From positions 1 through 6,893 of the forward strand of contig JAITJA010000180.1 of assembly GCA_031279175.1 (NCBI GenBank): a stretch of DNA of 6,893 nt, in the 5' to 3' direction. This DNA comes from Odoribacteraceae bacterium (GTDB taxonomy: Bacteria > Bacteroidota > Bacteroidia > Bacteroidales > Marinifilaceae). Under the pieces are notes generated by a model. The model made no database searches. It had not been told where the DNA came from and saw nothing but the letters and a program-made list of their open reading frames with translations. The translations under genes were made by a program, and so were the position numbers. Numbering within the stretch: position 1 is the stretch's first letter; every line of letters starts with the position of its first letter. Of the stretch, positions 1-6,270 are shown in pieces.

Positions 1-240
1 AGTATGCTTATAGCTATGAAGAAAATGAAAAATGGTATGTAAATATCAACGGAATGGTGAGTAAAGGGCATTATGGGGTCAGGGTATACTTTACCAAGAG
101 CGGGAAGTATGCTTATAGCTATGAAGAAAACGAAAAATGGTATGTAAATATCAACGGAACGGTGAGTAAAGGGTATGATGAGGTTGTTGATTTCTACTTT
201 ACCGAGAGCGGAAAGTATGCTTATTTCTATAGAGAAAACG
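1..240 (+). repeat. In-frame tandem repeats of 105-108 nt inside the left gene
   Basis: The sequence beginning at position 1 recurs at 106 and, more diverged, at 214, giving periods of 105 and 108 nt (35 and 36 codons). The first 68 bases of the first two copies differ at only two positions, both T/C (26 and 55). The remaining part of each unit is much more diverged. This mosaic suggests recent duplication or gene conversion of the front half of the unit. Copies probably continue upstream of the window. Confidence 0.85.
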
Positions 241-515
241 AGGAATTGTATGTAAATAGCAACAATGTAGAATTCAGAAGCGAATCTCTGCCTAGTCTTT
301 GGATTAATTACGATAAAAAGATAGAACTCTATTCTACTGACAGGGCACATTCATTTTCTTCTTCACCGGAGTACGGGAATATCGTGATAGACGGCAAGCG
401 ATACGGGCATTCACCCGCGATAAACGCGTACTACGATAGAGCGAGGCAGACTGTCATATGGGGTGCGTTAGAGGGTAAAGAATTAGTAGAATATAGATAC
501 ACGTGGAAAGATTAA
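1..515 (+). CDS. Aromatic/WG-like repeat protein of unknown function, 3' part (5' end outside window)
   Basis: The reading frame is already open at position 3 and gives 170 visible residues before TAA at 513-515, so the gene begins upstream. The first ATG (position 54) is not a real start: it falls inside a repeat where the next copy has threonine (NGM versus NGT). The visible part starts with units of about 35-36 residues, starting near 1, 106 and 214. Each has the pattern KYAYxYxENExxYVNxN followed by a V-S-K-G-Y-type turn, which resembles WG or other beta-repeat proteins. The C-terminal 60 or so residues are unique, with VIDGKRYGHSPAINAYYD and a final ALEGKELVEYRY. From memory, similar tails occur in uncharacterised Bacteroidota repeat proteins. 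No catalytic motif, membrane segment or signal peptide is visible, though the N-terminus is missing. The gene is clearly more AT-rich than the suf operon and uses A/T-ending codons freely, which may mean acquisition by transfer. I cannot assign a function. Confidence 0.85.
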   Translation, partial: YAYSYEENEKWYVNINGMVSKGHYGVRVYFTKSGKYAYSYEENEKWYVNINGTVSKGYDEVVDFYFTESGKYAYFYRENEELYVNSNNVEFRSESLPSLWINYDKKIELYSTDRAHSFSSSPEYGNIVIDGKRYGHSPAINAYYDRARQTVIWGALEGKELVEYRYTWKD

Positions 516-540
516 TGATCATGACTAATAACGATAAGAG

Positions 541-564
541 GGGGGCGAGAAATCGTCCCCTTTT
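541..564 (+). terminator. Intrinsic terminator after the repeat-protein gene
   Basis: An 8-bp stem pairs 541-548 (GGGGGCGA) with 553-560 (TCGTCCCC), including one G-T wobble, and closes on a GAAA tetraloop (549-552). TTTTATTAT follows directly at 561. It begins 25 nt after the stop codon of the left gene. On the opposite strand the stem is not followed by a T run, so it is directional and probably does not serve the minus-strand tRNA. Confidence 0.85.
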
Positions 565-696
565 ATTATCCCCTGACCGGTCCGCGGGCAAGGAATTATA
601 AAATCCCGGGAGCGAGGGTATCTAAAACGAATTCACCGGTAAGCGACGGGCGTCGCGAACCGTTGTCGTAAATCTGCTCGATAAATTTTTGGGAAG

Positions 697-769
697 TGGT
701 ACCACCAGGAATCGAACCGGGGACACAAGGATTTTCAGTCCTTTGCTCTACCAACTGAGCTATGGTACC
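697..769 (-). tRNA. tRNA-Phe, anticodon GAA
   Basis: The reverse complement folds as a 73-nt cloverleaf. The acceptor arm is GGTACCA/TGGTACC with discriminator A at 697. The D arm is GCTC-AGTTGGTA-GAGC. The anticodon arm is AAGGA-CTGAAAA-TCCTT, with anticodon GAA at 736-734. The variable loop is GTGTC and the T loop is TTCGATT. The 3' CCA is not encoded: the bases after the discriminator are CTT, so it must be added after transcription. The T stem (CCCGG/CCTGG) has a C-T mismatch at its middle pair. The gene stands alone, opposite in direction to both neighbours, and has its own promoter. Confidence 0.97.
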
Positions 770-784
770 TTCTGGAAACGGCGA

Positions 785-814
785 CAAATGTAACGCGAAA
801 ATCCGAATCCACAA
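785..814 (-). promoter_or_regulatory. Bacteroidota-type promoter of tRNA-Phe
   Basis: On the minus strand, TACATTTG (792-785) matches the Bacteroidota -7 consensus TAnnTTTG exactly. TTG (814-812) lies 19 nt upstream, the usual spacing for the -33 element. Initiation should occur a few bases downstream of 785, leaving a leader of roughly ten bases before the mature 5' end at 769. The elements and spacing are seen directly; their assignment rests on the known promoter consensus of the phylum. Confidence 0.8.
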
Positions 815-904
815 CACTACCCGCGAAAAAAGTTTTCTCGCTGGAGCGGGCTCCCCTCCCTCTCCCGGCAAAACCCTACCGGGCAACCGCGCGCGATCGC
901 TCTC

Positions 905-936
905 CCGGCGAGATATTACTCGTCGCGAGACCAGCC
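905..936. repeat. Left copy of an imperfect repeat flanking the suf operon
   Basis: The pattern CCGGC(G/A)AG, optional A, TATTAC, then CGAGACCA occurs here and again at 6003-6025. The left copy has five extra bases between TATTAC and CGAGACCA and one extra A. Both copies have the same orientation. This may be an interspersed intergenic element, or chance in similar GC-rich sequence. Confidence 0.4.
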
Positions 937-939
937 GGT

Positions 940-997
940 TTTACCCCGAAACCCCGAGAGCTTTACCTTGAAACCCCAGGGATTTTACCCCGGGAAC
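940..997. repeat. Three imperfect 22-bp tandem repeats upstream of sufB
   Basis: Units start at 940, 962 and 984, exactly 22 bases apart, each opening with TTTACC. The first two continue as (C/T)(C/T)GAAACCCC and then diverge. The third is partial and ends near 997. The array is about 125 nt before the sufB start. A role is not visible. The spacing of roughly two helical turns would suit repeated protein binding on one DNA face, but this is speculation. Confidence 0.6.
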
Positions 998-1122
998 GGC
1001 AGCGCTACCTGAAGTCCGACACGCGGAACGACCGGTGCGCGTCCACCCCGCGGGGTACTCGGAAGCTCGCGCTGGCAATTATTTTTCGTACCTTCGCGGG
1101 AGTTGTACAAACAAATTCACCG

Positions 1123-2568
1123 ATGGATAAAAACCAAGACAACATACTGGACGAATTCACGAGAGGGGAATACAAACACGGGTTCGTCTCGAACGTCGAG
1201 ACCGAGACGATCGGTAAAGGGCTAAGCGAGGAAGTCGTCCGGCTGATCTCGCGGAAAAAAGGAGAACCGGAATGGCTTCTTGAATTTCGATTAAGCGCCT
1301 ACCGTCACTGGTTGACCATGAAAACGCCCACGTGGGCAAAGCTCGAGATACCGCCCATCGACTACCAGGAAATCATCTACTACGCGGCACCGAAAAAAGC
1401 CGAAAACCGCTCGTGGGACGAGGTAGACCCCGAACTAAAGGCGACCTTCGACAAGCTGGGCATCCCGTTAGACGAGCAAAAAATGCTCTCCGGGGTAGCC
1501 GTGGACGCGGTGATGGACAGCGTCTCCGTGAAAACGACATTCAAGGAAACCCTTGCCGAGAGAGGAATCATCTTCAGCTCCTTCTCGGAGGCGGTAAAAG
1601 ACCATCCCGACCTGATCAAGCGATACCTCGGCACGGTAGTCCCCTACGCGGACAATTACTTCGCGGCGTTAAACTCGGCCGTCTTCAGCGACGGATCTTT
1701 CGTTTACATCCCCCGGGGGGTACGCTGCCCGATGGAGCTTTCCACCTATTTCCGGATCAACGCGGCGAAAACCGGGCAATTCGAGCGGACGCTCATCGTG
1801 GCCGACGAGGAAAGCTACGTGAGTTACCTCGAGGGGTGCACCGCGCCGCGACGGGACGAAAACCAGCTACATGCCGCCATCGTCGAGATCATCGTGGAGC
1901 GCGACGCCGAGGTGAAATACAGCACCGTGCAAAACTGGTACCCGGGCGACAAGGAAGGCAAGGGAGGCATCTACAACTTCGTCACCAAGCGGGGGATCTG
2001 CCGGGGAGAACGCGCGCGATTAATCTGGACGCAAGTAGAAACCGGGTCGGCCATCACCTGGAAATACCCCGGAACGATCCTCAAGGGGGACCACTCCGTG
2101 AGCGAGTTCTACTCGGTAGCCGTCACCAATCACCACCAGCAGGCGGACACCGGCACGAAAATGATTCACATCGGGAACAACACCCGCAGCCGGATCGTCT
2201 CGAAAGGAATCTCCGCAGGGAAAAGTTCCAACACCTACCGGGGGCTGGTGAAAGTCGCGAAAAAATGCCGCGACGCCCGCAACTACTCGCAATGCGACTC
2301 CCTGCTACTGGGCGACAGGTGCGGCGCGCACACCTTCCCGCGCGTGGAAGTCGCCAACCCGTCCGCCCGCGTCGAGCACGAGGCGACCACCTCCAAGATC
2401 GGGGAAGACCAGCTCTTTTACTGTAACCAGCGGGGCATCTCAACCGAAGACGCCGTCGGGCTAATCATCAAGGGATATGCCGGAGACGTGATCAGCAAGA
2501 TGCCGATGGAATTCGCTGTCGAGGCGCAAAAACTCTTGCAAATAAGCCTCGAGGGCAGCGTGGGATAA
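1123..2568 (+). CDS. sufB: SufB, Fe-S cluster scaffold subunit
   Basis: SufB is the cytosolic scaffold subunit of the SufBCD complex; it receives persulfide sulfur and helps assemble the nascent Fe-S cluster. The 481-residue product is near full family length (E. coli about 495). Conserved blocks include RCPMELSTYFRIN (201-213), EGCTAPRRDENQLHAA (237-252), KYSTVQNWYPGD (265-276), KYPGTILKGD (314-323) and the end HEATTSKIGEDQLFYC (419-434). By alignment from memory, Cys239 corresponds to E. coli Cys254, Cys391 to Cys405, His419 to His433 and Glu420 to Glu434; Arg211 and Asn213 are also kept. The E. coli segment carrying CxxCxxxC is replaced near residues 88-100 by a stretch without cysteine. 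The ATG at 1123 gives the expected N-terminus; no Shine-Dalgarno is visible, as usual in this phylum. It is the first gene of the operon, 18 nt before sufC. Confidence 0.97.
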   Translation: MDKNQDNILDEFTRGEYKHGFVSNVETETIGKGLSEEVVRLISRKKGEPEWLLEFRLSAYRHWLTMKTPTWAKLEIPPIDYQEIIYYAAPKKAENRSWDEVDPELKATFDKLGIPLDEQKMLSGVAVDAVMDSVSVKTTFKETLAERGIIFSSFSEAVKDHPDLIKRYLGTVVPYADNYFAALNSAVFSDGSFVYIPRGVRCPMELSTYFRINAAKTGQFERTLIVADEESYVSYLEGCTAPRRDENQLHAAIVEIIVERDAEVKYSTVQNWYPGDKEGKGGIYNFVTKRGICRGERARLIWTQVETGSAITWKYPGTILKGDHSVSEFYSVAVTNHHQQADTGTKMIHIGNNTRSRIVSKGISAGKSSNTYRGLVKVAKKCRDARNYSQCDSLLLGDRCGAHTFPRVEVANPSARVEHEATTSKIGEDQLFYCNQRGISTEDAVGLIIKGYAGDVISKMPMEFAVEAQKLLQISLEGSVG

Positions 2569-2586
2569 ACATAACAATCTAAAAGT

Positions 2587-3354
2587 ATGAACAAGTTACT
2601 AGAAATACGAGACCTACATGCCGTCGTCGACGGGAAAGAAATCCTGAAAGGGATCAACCTCGACGTGAACGCGGGAGAAACACATGCCATCATGGGGCCG
2701 AACGGAGCGGGGAAAAGCACACTGTCGGCGGTACTGGCCGGACGCGAAAATTTCATCGTGACCCGTGGTGAAGTATGGTTCAAGGGAAAAAACCTGCTCG
2801 AAATGCCAGCGGAAAACCGCGCCAGGGAAGGGCTCTTCCTGAGCTTCCAGTACCCGGTAGAAATCCCCGGCGTGAGCACGGTAAACTTCCTGAAAACAGC
2901 CATCAACGAGCACAGGAAATACAGCGGAAAGCCCCCTTACCCACCCGGTGAATTCCTGAAAATGATCAGGGAAAAAATGGAATGGGTCGGAATAGACAGC
3001 AAGCTCCTCAACCGATCGTTAAACGAGGGATTCTCGGGAGGAGAAAAGAAAAAAAACGAAATCTTCCAGATGGCAGTCCTCGAACCGGTGCTCGCCATCC
3101 TCGACGAGACCGACTCGGGACTGGACATCGACGCCTTGCGGGTCGTGGCCAACGGGGTGAACCGCCTGAAAGGGCCGGGAAACGCGGTCATCGTGATCAC
3201 CCACTACCAGCGACTACTCGACCACGTCGTGCCGGACGTCGTGCACGTGCTACACGACGGACGCGTCGTCAAAACCGCCGGAAAGGAACTCGCGATAGAG
3301 TTAGAAAAAAAAGGATACGACTGGATCAAGCAACAGTCTCCCGGAGAAAACTAA
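2587..3354 (+). CDS. sufC: SufC, ABC-type ATPase of the SUF complex
   Basis: SufC is the soluble ATPase that binds SufB and SufD and drives the conformational change needed for cluster assembly; it is not a transporter. The 255-residue protein has full family length. Visible motifs are Walker A GPNGAGKST (37-45), Q-loop Gln88 in FQYP, signature FSGGEKKK (149-156), Walker B LAILDE with Asp173 and Glu174, D-loop SGLD (177-180) and switch His206 in ITHY. The FSGGEKK(K/R)NE form of the signature and the DETDSGLDIDAL segment are characteristic of SufC rather than of transport ATPases. The gene starts 18 nt after sufB and ends 12 nt before sufD, so the three are surely co-transcribed. Confidence 0.98.
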   Translation: MNKLLEIRDLHAVVDGKEILKGINLDVNAGETHAIMGPNGAGKSTLSAVLAGRENFIVTRGEVWFKGKNLLEMPAENRAREGLFLSFQYPVEIPGVSTVNFLKTAINEHRKYSGKPPYPPGEFLKMIREKMEWVGIDSKLLNRSLNEGFSGGEKKKNEIFQMAVLEPVLAILDETDSGLDIDALRVVANGVNRLKGPGNAVIVITHYQRLLDHVVPDVVHVLHDGRVVKTAGKELAIELEKKGYDWIKQQSPGEN

Positions 3355-3366
3355 AAAACACCCGAG

Positions 3367-4725
3367 ATGAGCACTGAACAAATCAACAGCGACCTCTCCG
3401 CCATCTTCCGGGAGGCAAGAAAACCACTCCGGGTGAACAGCAACGAGCTCCTCGACCGCCACAGGGAAGAAGCCTTCCTGCATTTCATCGCCAGCGGCAT
3501 ACCGGAAAAAACAGAAGAATACGCGCACGCCGACCTGCTCCCCGCGTTCGACCGCGATTACCACCTGATGTTGCGCCCACCACGCCTGAAAGTAAACCCG
3601 GACGCCCTCTTCACCTGCAACGTGCCGGGGCTCGACACGCGCGTCCGTTTTACCGTCAACGGATGGACCGCGCGCGTCGACGAGCCCCTGGAACTGCCGG
3701 GAGGAGTCGTGATATGCAGCCTGCCGACAGCCGCCGAACGATACCCCGGGCTACTGGAACTGCACTATAACCACCACGCGGGAAAGCGCGACACCCTCGC
3801 GTCCTTGAACACCGCCTTCGCGCAAGACGGGATCTTCATCAACGTGCCGGACGGGGTAAACATGGACAAACCTCTGCAAATCGTCAACCTGATGCAGGGA
3901 AACAACAACAACGTGATGTCATTCCAGCGCAATCTCGCGATCATCGGGAAAGGAGCGACAGCCACCATCCTCGCCTGCGACCACACGCTCTCCGACAACG
4001 CCTTCCTCTCGAACAGCGTCACCGAGATCGCCCTCTCCGAAAACGCCTCCCTCGACTACTACCAGGTACAAAACCAGCACGTCGAGGCCTCGCGAATCAA
4101 CGCCATCTTCGTCACGCAAGAACGAGCCTCGCGCCTCGACGCGAACACCATCACCCTCTACGGAGGGTTCACGAGAAACAATCTCATCGTCGCGCTCGCC
4201 GGGGAGGGAAGCGAATGTAACCTACACGGGATGTACCTCTCCGACAAAAAACAACGCGTGGACAATTTCACATCCATCGAACACGCCGCGCCGGGATGCA
4301 GGAGCAACGAGCTCTTCAAGGGAGTGCTCGACGACTCCGCCGTCGCGGACTTCACCGGGCGCGTCATCGTCCGACCGGGAGCGAGAAAAACCGAAGCCTA
4401 CCAGGCCAATCACAACCTACTACTCTCCGACGAGGCACGCGTCAACACCCGCCCGCAACTGATCATCGACGCCGACGACGTGAAATGCTCACACGGGGCG
4501 ACCGTCGGGCAGCTCGACGACGAGGCCATGTTTTACCTCCGCTCGAGAGGAATCAGCGAGGCAGAGGCGCGGCTCATGATGATGTTCGGGTTCGCGCACG
4601 AAATCGTCGGGAGGATACGCCTCGAACCTCTCCGCGAACAAATCGACAACCTCGTCGACAAACGCCTGAGAGGCGAACTAACAAAATGCTACAACTGCGT
4701 CCGGCACTGCAAAAAAACCTCCTGA
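3367..4725 (+). CDS. sufD: SufD, scaffold partner of SufB, with a cysteine-rich tail
   Basis: SufD pairs with SufB on the SufC dimer and is needed for iron supply and cluster assembly. The 452-residue product is longer than E. coli SufD (about 423). The diagnostic C-terminal block DDVKCSHGATVGQLDDEAMF lies at 370-389; Cys374 and His376 match the E. coli Cys358/His360 pair at the SufB-SufD interface. Upstream are LNTAFAQDGIFINVPDGV (147-164) and the beta-helix region ending in GRVIVRPGARKTEAYQ (331-346). The extreme C-terminus ends in CYNCVRHC (441-448), a C-x2-C-x3-C motif that could bind a metal or cluster or act in thiol chemistry. ATG 3367 gives a normal SufD N-terminal helix (ELLDRHREEAFLHF). 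Its stop is one base before the sufS start, suggesting translational coupling. Confidence 0.96.
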   Translation: MSTEQINSDLSAIFREARKPLRVNSNELLDRHREEAFLHFIASGIPEKTEEYAHADLLPAFDRDYHLMLRPPRLKVNPDALFTCNVPGLDTRVRFTVNGWTARVDEPLELPGGVVICSLPTAAERYPGLLELHYNHHAGKRDTLASLNTAFAQDGIFINVPDGVNMDKPLQIVNLMQGNNNNVMSFQRNLAIIGKGATATILACDHTLSDNAFLSNSVTEIALSENASLDYYQVQNQHVEASRINAIFVTQERASRLDANTITLYGGFTRNNLIVALAGEGSECNLHGMYLSDKKQRVDNFTSIEHAAPGCRSNELFKGVLDDSAVADFTGRVIVRPGARKTEAYQANHNLLLSDEARVNTRPQLIIDADDVKCSHGATVGQLDDEAMFYLRSRGISEAEARLMMMFGFAHEIVGRIRLEPLREQIDNLVDKRLRGELTKCYNCVRHCKKTS

Positions 4726-4726
4726 C

Positions 4727-5971
4727 ATGTTCAACGTCAATCAAACGCGGGAAGACTTCCCTATCCTCAAGGAACGCGTACACGGGAAACCGCTCGTCTA
4801 CCTCGACAACGGGGCGACAACACAACGACCCGCACGCGTCATCGAAAAAATGACTGAATACTACCTCCGCTACAACGCCAACGTGCACCGCGGCGTACAC
4901 CACCTCAGCAATCTCTGCACCGGGGCCAACGAGCGGGCAAGGGAACGAGTACGAGACTTTATCCACGCGCGACAAGCCGAAGAAATCATCTTCACGCGGG
5001 GAACGACAGAGGCCATCAACCTCGTCGCCTACTCCTACGGCGAGGCCTTCGTCAACCCCGGCGACGAGATCATCATCACCGAGATGGAACACCACGCGAA
5101 CATCGTCCCGTGGCAAATGCTCCGCGAGCGAAAAGGAGCCGTGCTCAAAATACTACCCGTGCGCGACAACGGAGAGCTCGCCATGGAAGAACTACCCCGC
5201 CTCCTCTCCCGCGCCACACGCCTGGTTGCCGTGACACACGTCTCCAACGTCCTCGGGACGATCAACCCCGTCCGGCAAGTCATCGAGGCGGCCCACGCCG
5301 CGGGAGCGCGCGTGCTGGTAGACGGCGCGCAAGCCGTGCAACACCTACCCGTCGACGTCCAAGACATGGACTGCGACTTCTACGCCTTCTCCGCCCACAA
5401 AATGTACGGCCCAACAGGCGTGGGCGTCCTCTACGGGAAAAACGAACTGCTCCGGAAAATGCCACCTTGGCAAGGCGGGGGGGAAATGATCAAGGAAGTA
5501 CGCTTCGAGAAAACCACCTACAACGACCTCCCGTTCAAGTTCGAGGCCGGTACGCCAGACTTTATCGGCGTCATCGGGCTCGGGGAGGCCATCGACTACC
5601 TCGAATCCATCGGAATGACGAGAATCGCCGCCCGCGAGGAAGAACTCGCGCGTTACGCGAGGCAACAACTAAAAACCATCCCCGGGCTCGTCCTCCACGG
5701 CGAGGCCCCGCGCTCCTCCCCCGTCATCTCGTTCGGGATCGAGGGCGTGCACCCGCTCGACGCGGGCACCTTGCTCGACCACCTCGGCATCGCCGTACGC
5801 ACCGGGCAAATGTGTGCCGAACCGCTCATGCGACGTTACGGCGTCACCTCCATGATCCGCGCCTCGCTCGCCATGTACAACACCCTCGAGGAGATCGACG
5901 CGTTGCGCGACGGGATCCGGCGCGTCATCACCCTCCTCCGTAACGGCCCCTCCACGCTTCAACACCGCTGA
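4727..5971 (+). CDS. sufS: SufS, group II PLP-dependent cysteine desulfurase
   Basis: SufS converts L-cysteine to L-alanine, leaving a persulfide on its active-site cysteine that feeds SufBCD. The 414-residue protein is of normal length. PLP-site features are TTEAINLV (93-100), His122/His123 in EMEHHAN, VDGAQAVQH (198-206, with the PLP-contacting Asp199 and Gln202) and the Schiff-base lysine Lys225 in SAHKMYGPTGVG. The catalytic cysteine is Cys363 in RTGQMCAEPLM, the short-loop form that marks group II (SufS/CsdA) enzymes and separates them from IscS/NifS. Such enzymes normally need SufE or SufU to accept the sulfur; neither is encoded within the window. CsdA is the main alternative name, but position right after sufD favours SufS. 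It is the last gene of the operon. Confidence 0.96.
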   Translation: MFNVNQTREDFPILKERVHGKPLVYLDNGATTQRPARVIEKMTEYYLRYNANVHRGVHHLSNLCTGANERARERVRDFIHARQAEEIIFTRGTTEAINLVAYSYGEAFVNPGDEIIITEMEHHANIVPWQMLRERKGAVLKILPVRDNGELAMEELPRLLSRATRLVAVTHVSNVLGTINPVRQVIEAAHAAGARVLVDGAQAVQHLPVDVQDMDCDFYAFSAHKMYGPTGVGVLYGKNELLRKMPPWQGGGEMIKEVRFEKTTYNDLPFKFEAGTPDFIGVIGLGEAIDYLESIGMTRIAAREEELARYARQQLKTIPGLVLHGEAPRSSPVISFGIEGVHPLDAGTLLDHLGIAVRTGQMCAEPLMRRYGVTSMIRASLAMYNTLEEIDALRDGIRRVITLLRNGPSTLQHR

Positions 5972-5984
5972 ACTCTTCCCGCGG

Positions 5985-6007
5985 GCCGGCGACCCCTTCT
6001 CGCCGGC
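5985..6007 (+). terminator. Hairpin after sufS, possible operon terminator
   Basis: A perfect 8-bp GC-rich stem pairs GCCGGCGA (5985-5992) with TCGCCGGC (6000-6007) around a 7-nt loop, starting 13 nt after the sufS stop. The following bases are AAGTATTA, with no T run, so it is not a textbook intrinsic terminator. It may still stop transcription or protect the 3' end of the mRNA. Confidence 0.5.
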
Positions 6008-6030
6008 AAGTATTACACGAGACCATGCCC
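6003..6030. repeat. Right copy of the imperfect repeat flanking the suf operon
   Basis: This is the partner of the copy at 905-936, in the same orientation. It shares CCGGC-AG-TATTAC and CGAGACCA with it and overlaps the right arm of the hairpin after sufS. Neither end shows features of an insertion sequence. Confidence 0.4.
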
Positions 6031-6130
6031 GGACAGGACTATATCTTCCTTGAACCAGTCGCGGAGATGGCCGCGTGACGACCACTCCCTCGTGGCCAGC
6101 ACCCCAAGCGTGCCAGAAAACGATCCCGGA

Positions 6131-6155
6131 TAATAAAAAGCCTCCCGCGGGGCCC
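6131..6155 (-). terminator. Possible minus-strand intrinsic terminator
   Basis: Read on the minus strand, GCCCC-GCGG-GAGGC (6153-6140) makes a 5-bp stem with one C-A mismatch and a 4-nt loop, followed directly by TTTTTATTA (6139-6131). It would stop transcription arriving from the right, that is, from the repeat region or a gene beyond the window. The stem is short and imperfect, so this is tentative. Confidence 0.4.
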
Positions 6156-6196
6156 CGTCTAAATCATGAAACCATTAAGATAAGCCTCCCGTGGGG
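6138..6196. repeat. 15-bp direct repeat pair AAGCCTCCCGYGGGG
   Basis: AAGCCTCCCGCGGGG at 6138-6152 recurs as AAGCCTCCCGTGGGG at 6182-6196, 44 bases apart, with a single C/T difference. Only the first copy is flanked by a clean A run (T run on the minus strand). The segment between them is comparatively AT-rich. Confidence 0.65.
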
Positions 6197-6221
6197 GCAA
6201 TCGCGCGCCAACGACGGGGTA

Positions 6222-6240
6222 CAGTAGCCCCAGGCTACTG
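6222..6240. repeat. Perfect 8-bp hairpin
   Basis: CAGTAGCC (6222-6229) and GGCTACTG (6233-6240) are perfectly complementary around a CCA loop. This is the first strong hairpin of the run that leads into the 41-bp array. No T run follows on either strand. Confidence 0.75.
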
Positions 6241-6252
6241 CCTGCAAGGGTA

Positions 6253-6269
6253 AGGCCGCCCCGCGGCCT
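6253..6269. repeat. Perfect 7-bp hairpin
   Basis: AGGCCGC (6253-6259) pairs with GCGGCCT (6263-6269) around a CCC loop. It lies 12 nt after the preceding hairpin and directly abuts the first 41-bp unit. Confidence 0.75.
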
Positions 6270-6270
6270 C

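Larger units (their letters stand above)
770..1122. other. Intergenic region between tRNA-Phe and sufB, with no gene
   Basis: No credible coding sequence is seen; the small open frames here overlap the tRNA or its promoter and match nothing I know. The stretch contains the tRNA promoter, a GC-rich zone with short inverted repeats (CCCGG at 864-868 with CCGGG nearby, and GCGAG/CTCGT around 908-923), the 22-bp repeats at 940-997, and the palindrome ACCCCGCGGGGT at 1045-1056. A second palindrome, TTGTACAA (1103-1110), lies 12 nt before the sufB ATG. The suf promoter must lie here. The best candidates for a -7 box are TATTTTTC at 1080-1087 and TACCTTCG at 1089-1096, each one base from TAnnTTTG, but neither has a convincing TTG at the right distance. 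No riboswitch or IscR-like site is recognised. Confidence 0.6.

Noticed and set aside
54..56. ATG at 54 as the start of the left gene
   Set aside because: The frame is open to the window edge and this ATG is a one-base variant of a threonine codon within a repeat.
596..886. Minus-strand open frame of 96 codons
   Set aside because: It runs straight across the tRNA-Phe gene and its promoter; its middle residues are simply the translated tRNA.
762..971. Plus-strand open frame of 69 codons
   Set aside because: It starts inside the tRNA, crosses the tRNA promoter and the 22-bp repeats, is rich in Arg and Pro, and resembles no protein.
1332..2426. Long alternative-frame open frames inside sufB, and similar ones inside sufC, sufD and sufS on both strands
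   Set aside because: They are shadows caused by the strong G/C-ending codon bias of the suf genes; their products are Arg/Pro/His-rich and unrecognisable.
6025..6078. A 17-residue open frame starting MPGQDYIFLEP
   Set aside because: It is too short to support, has no recognised family, and its start overlaps the flanking repeat.
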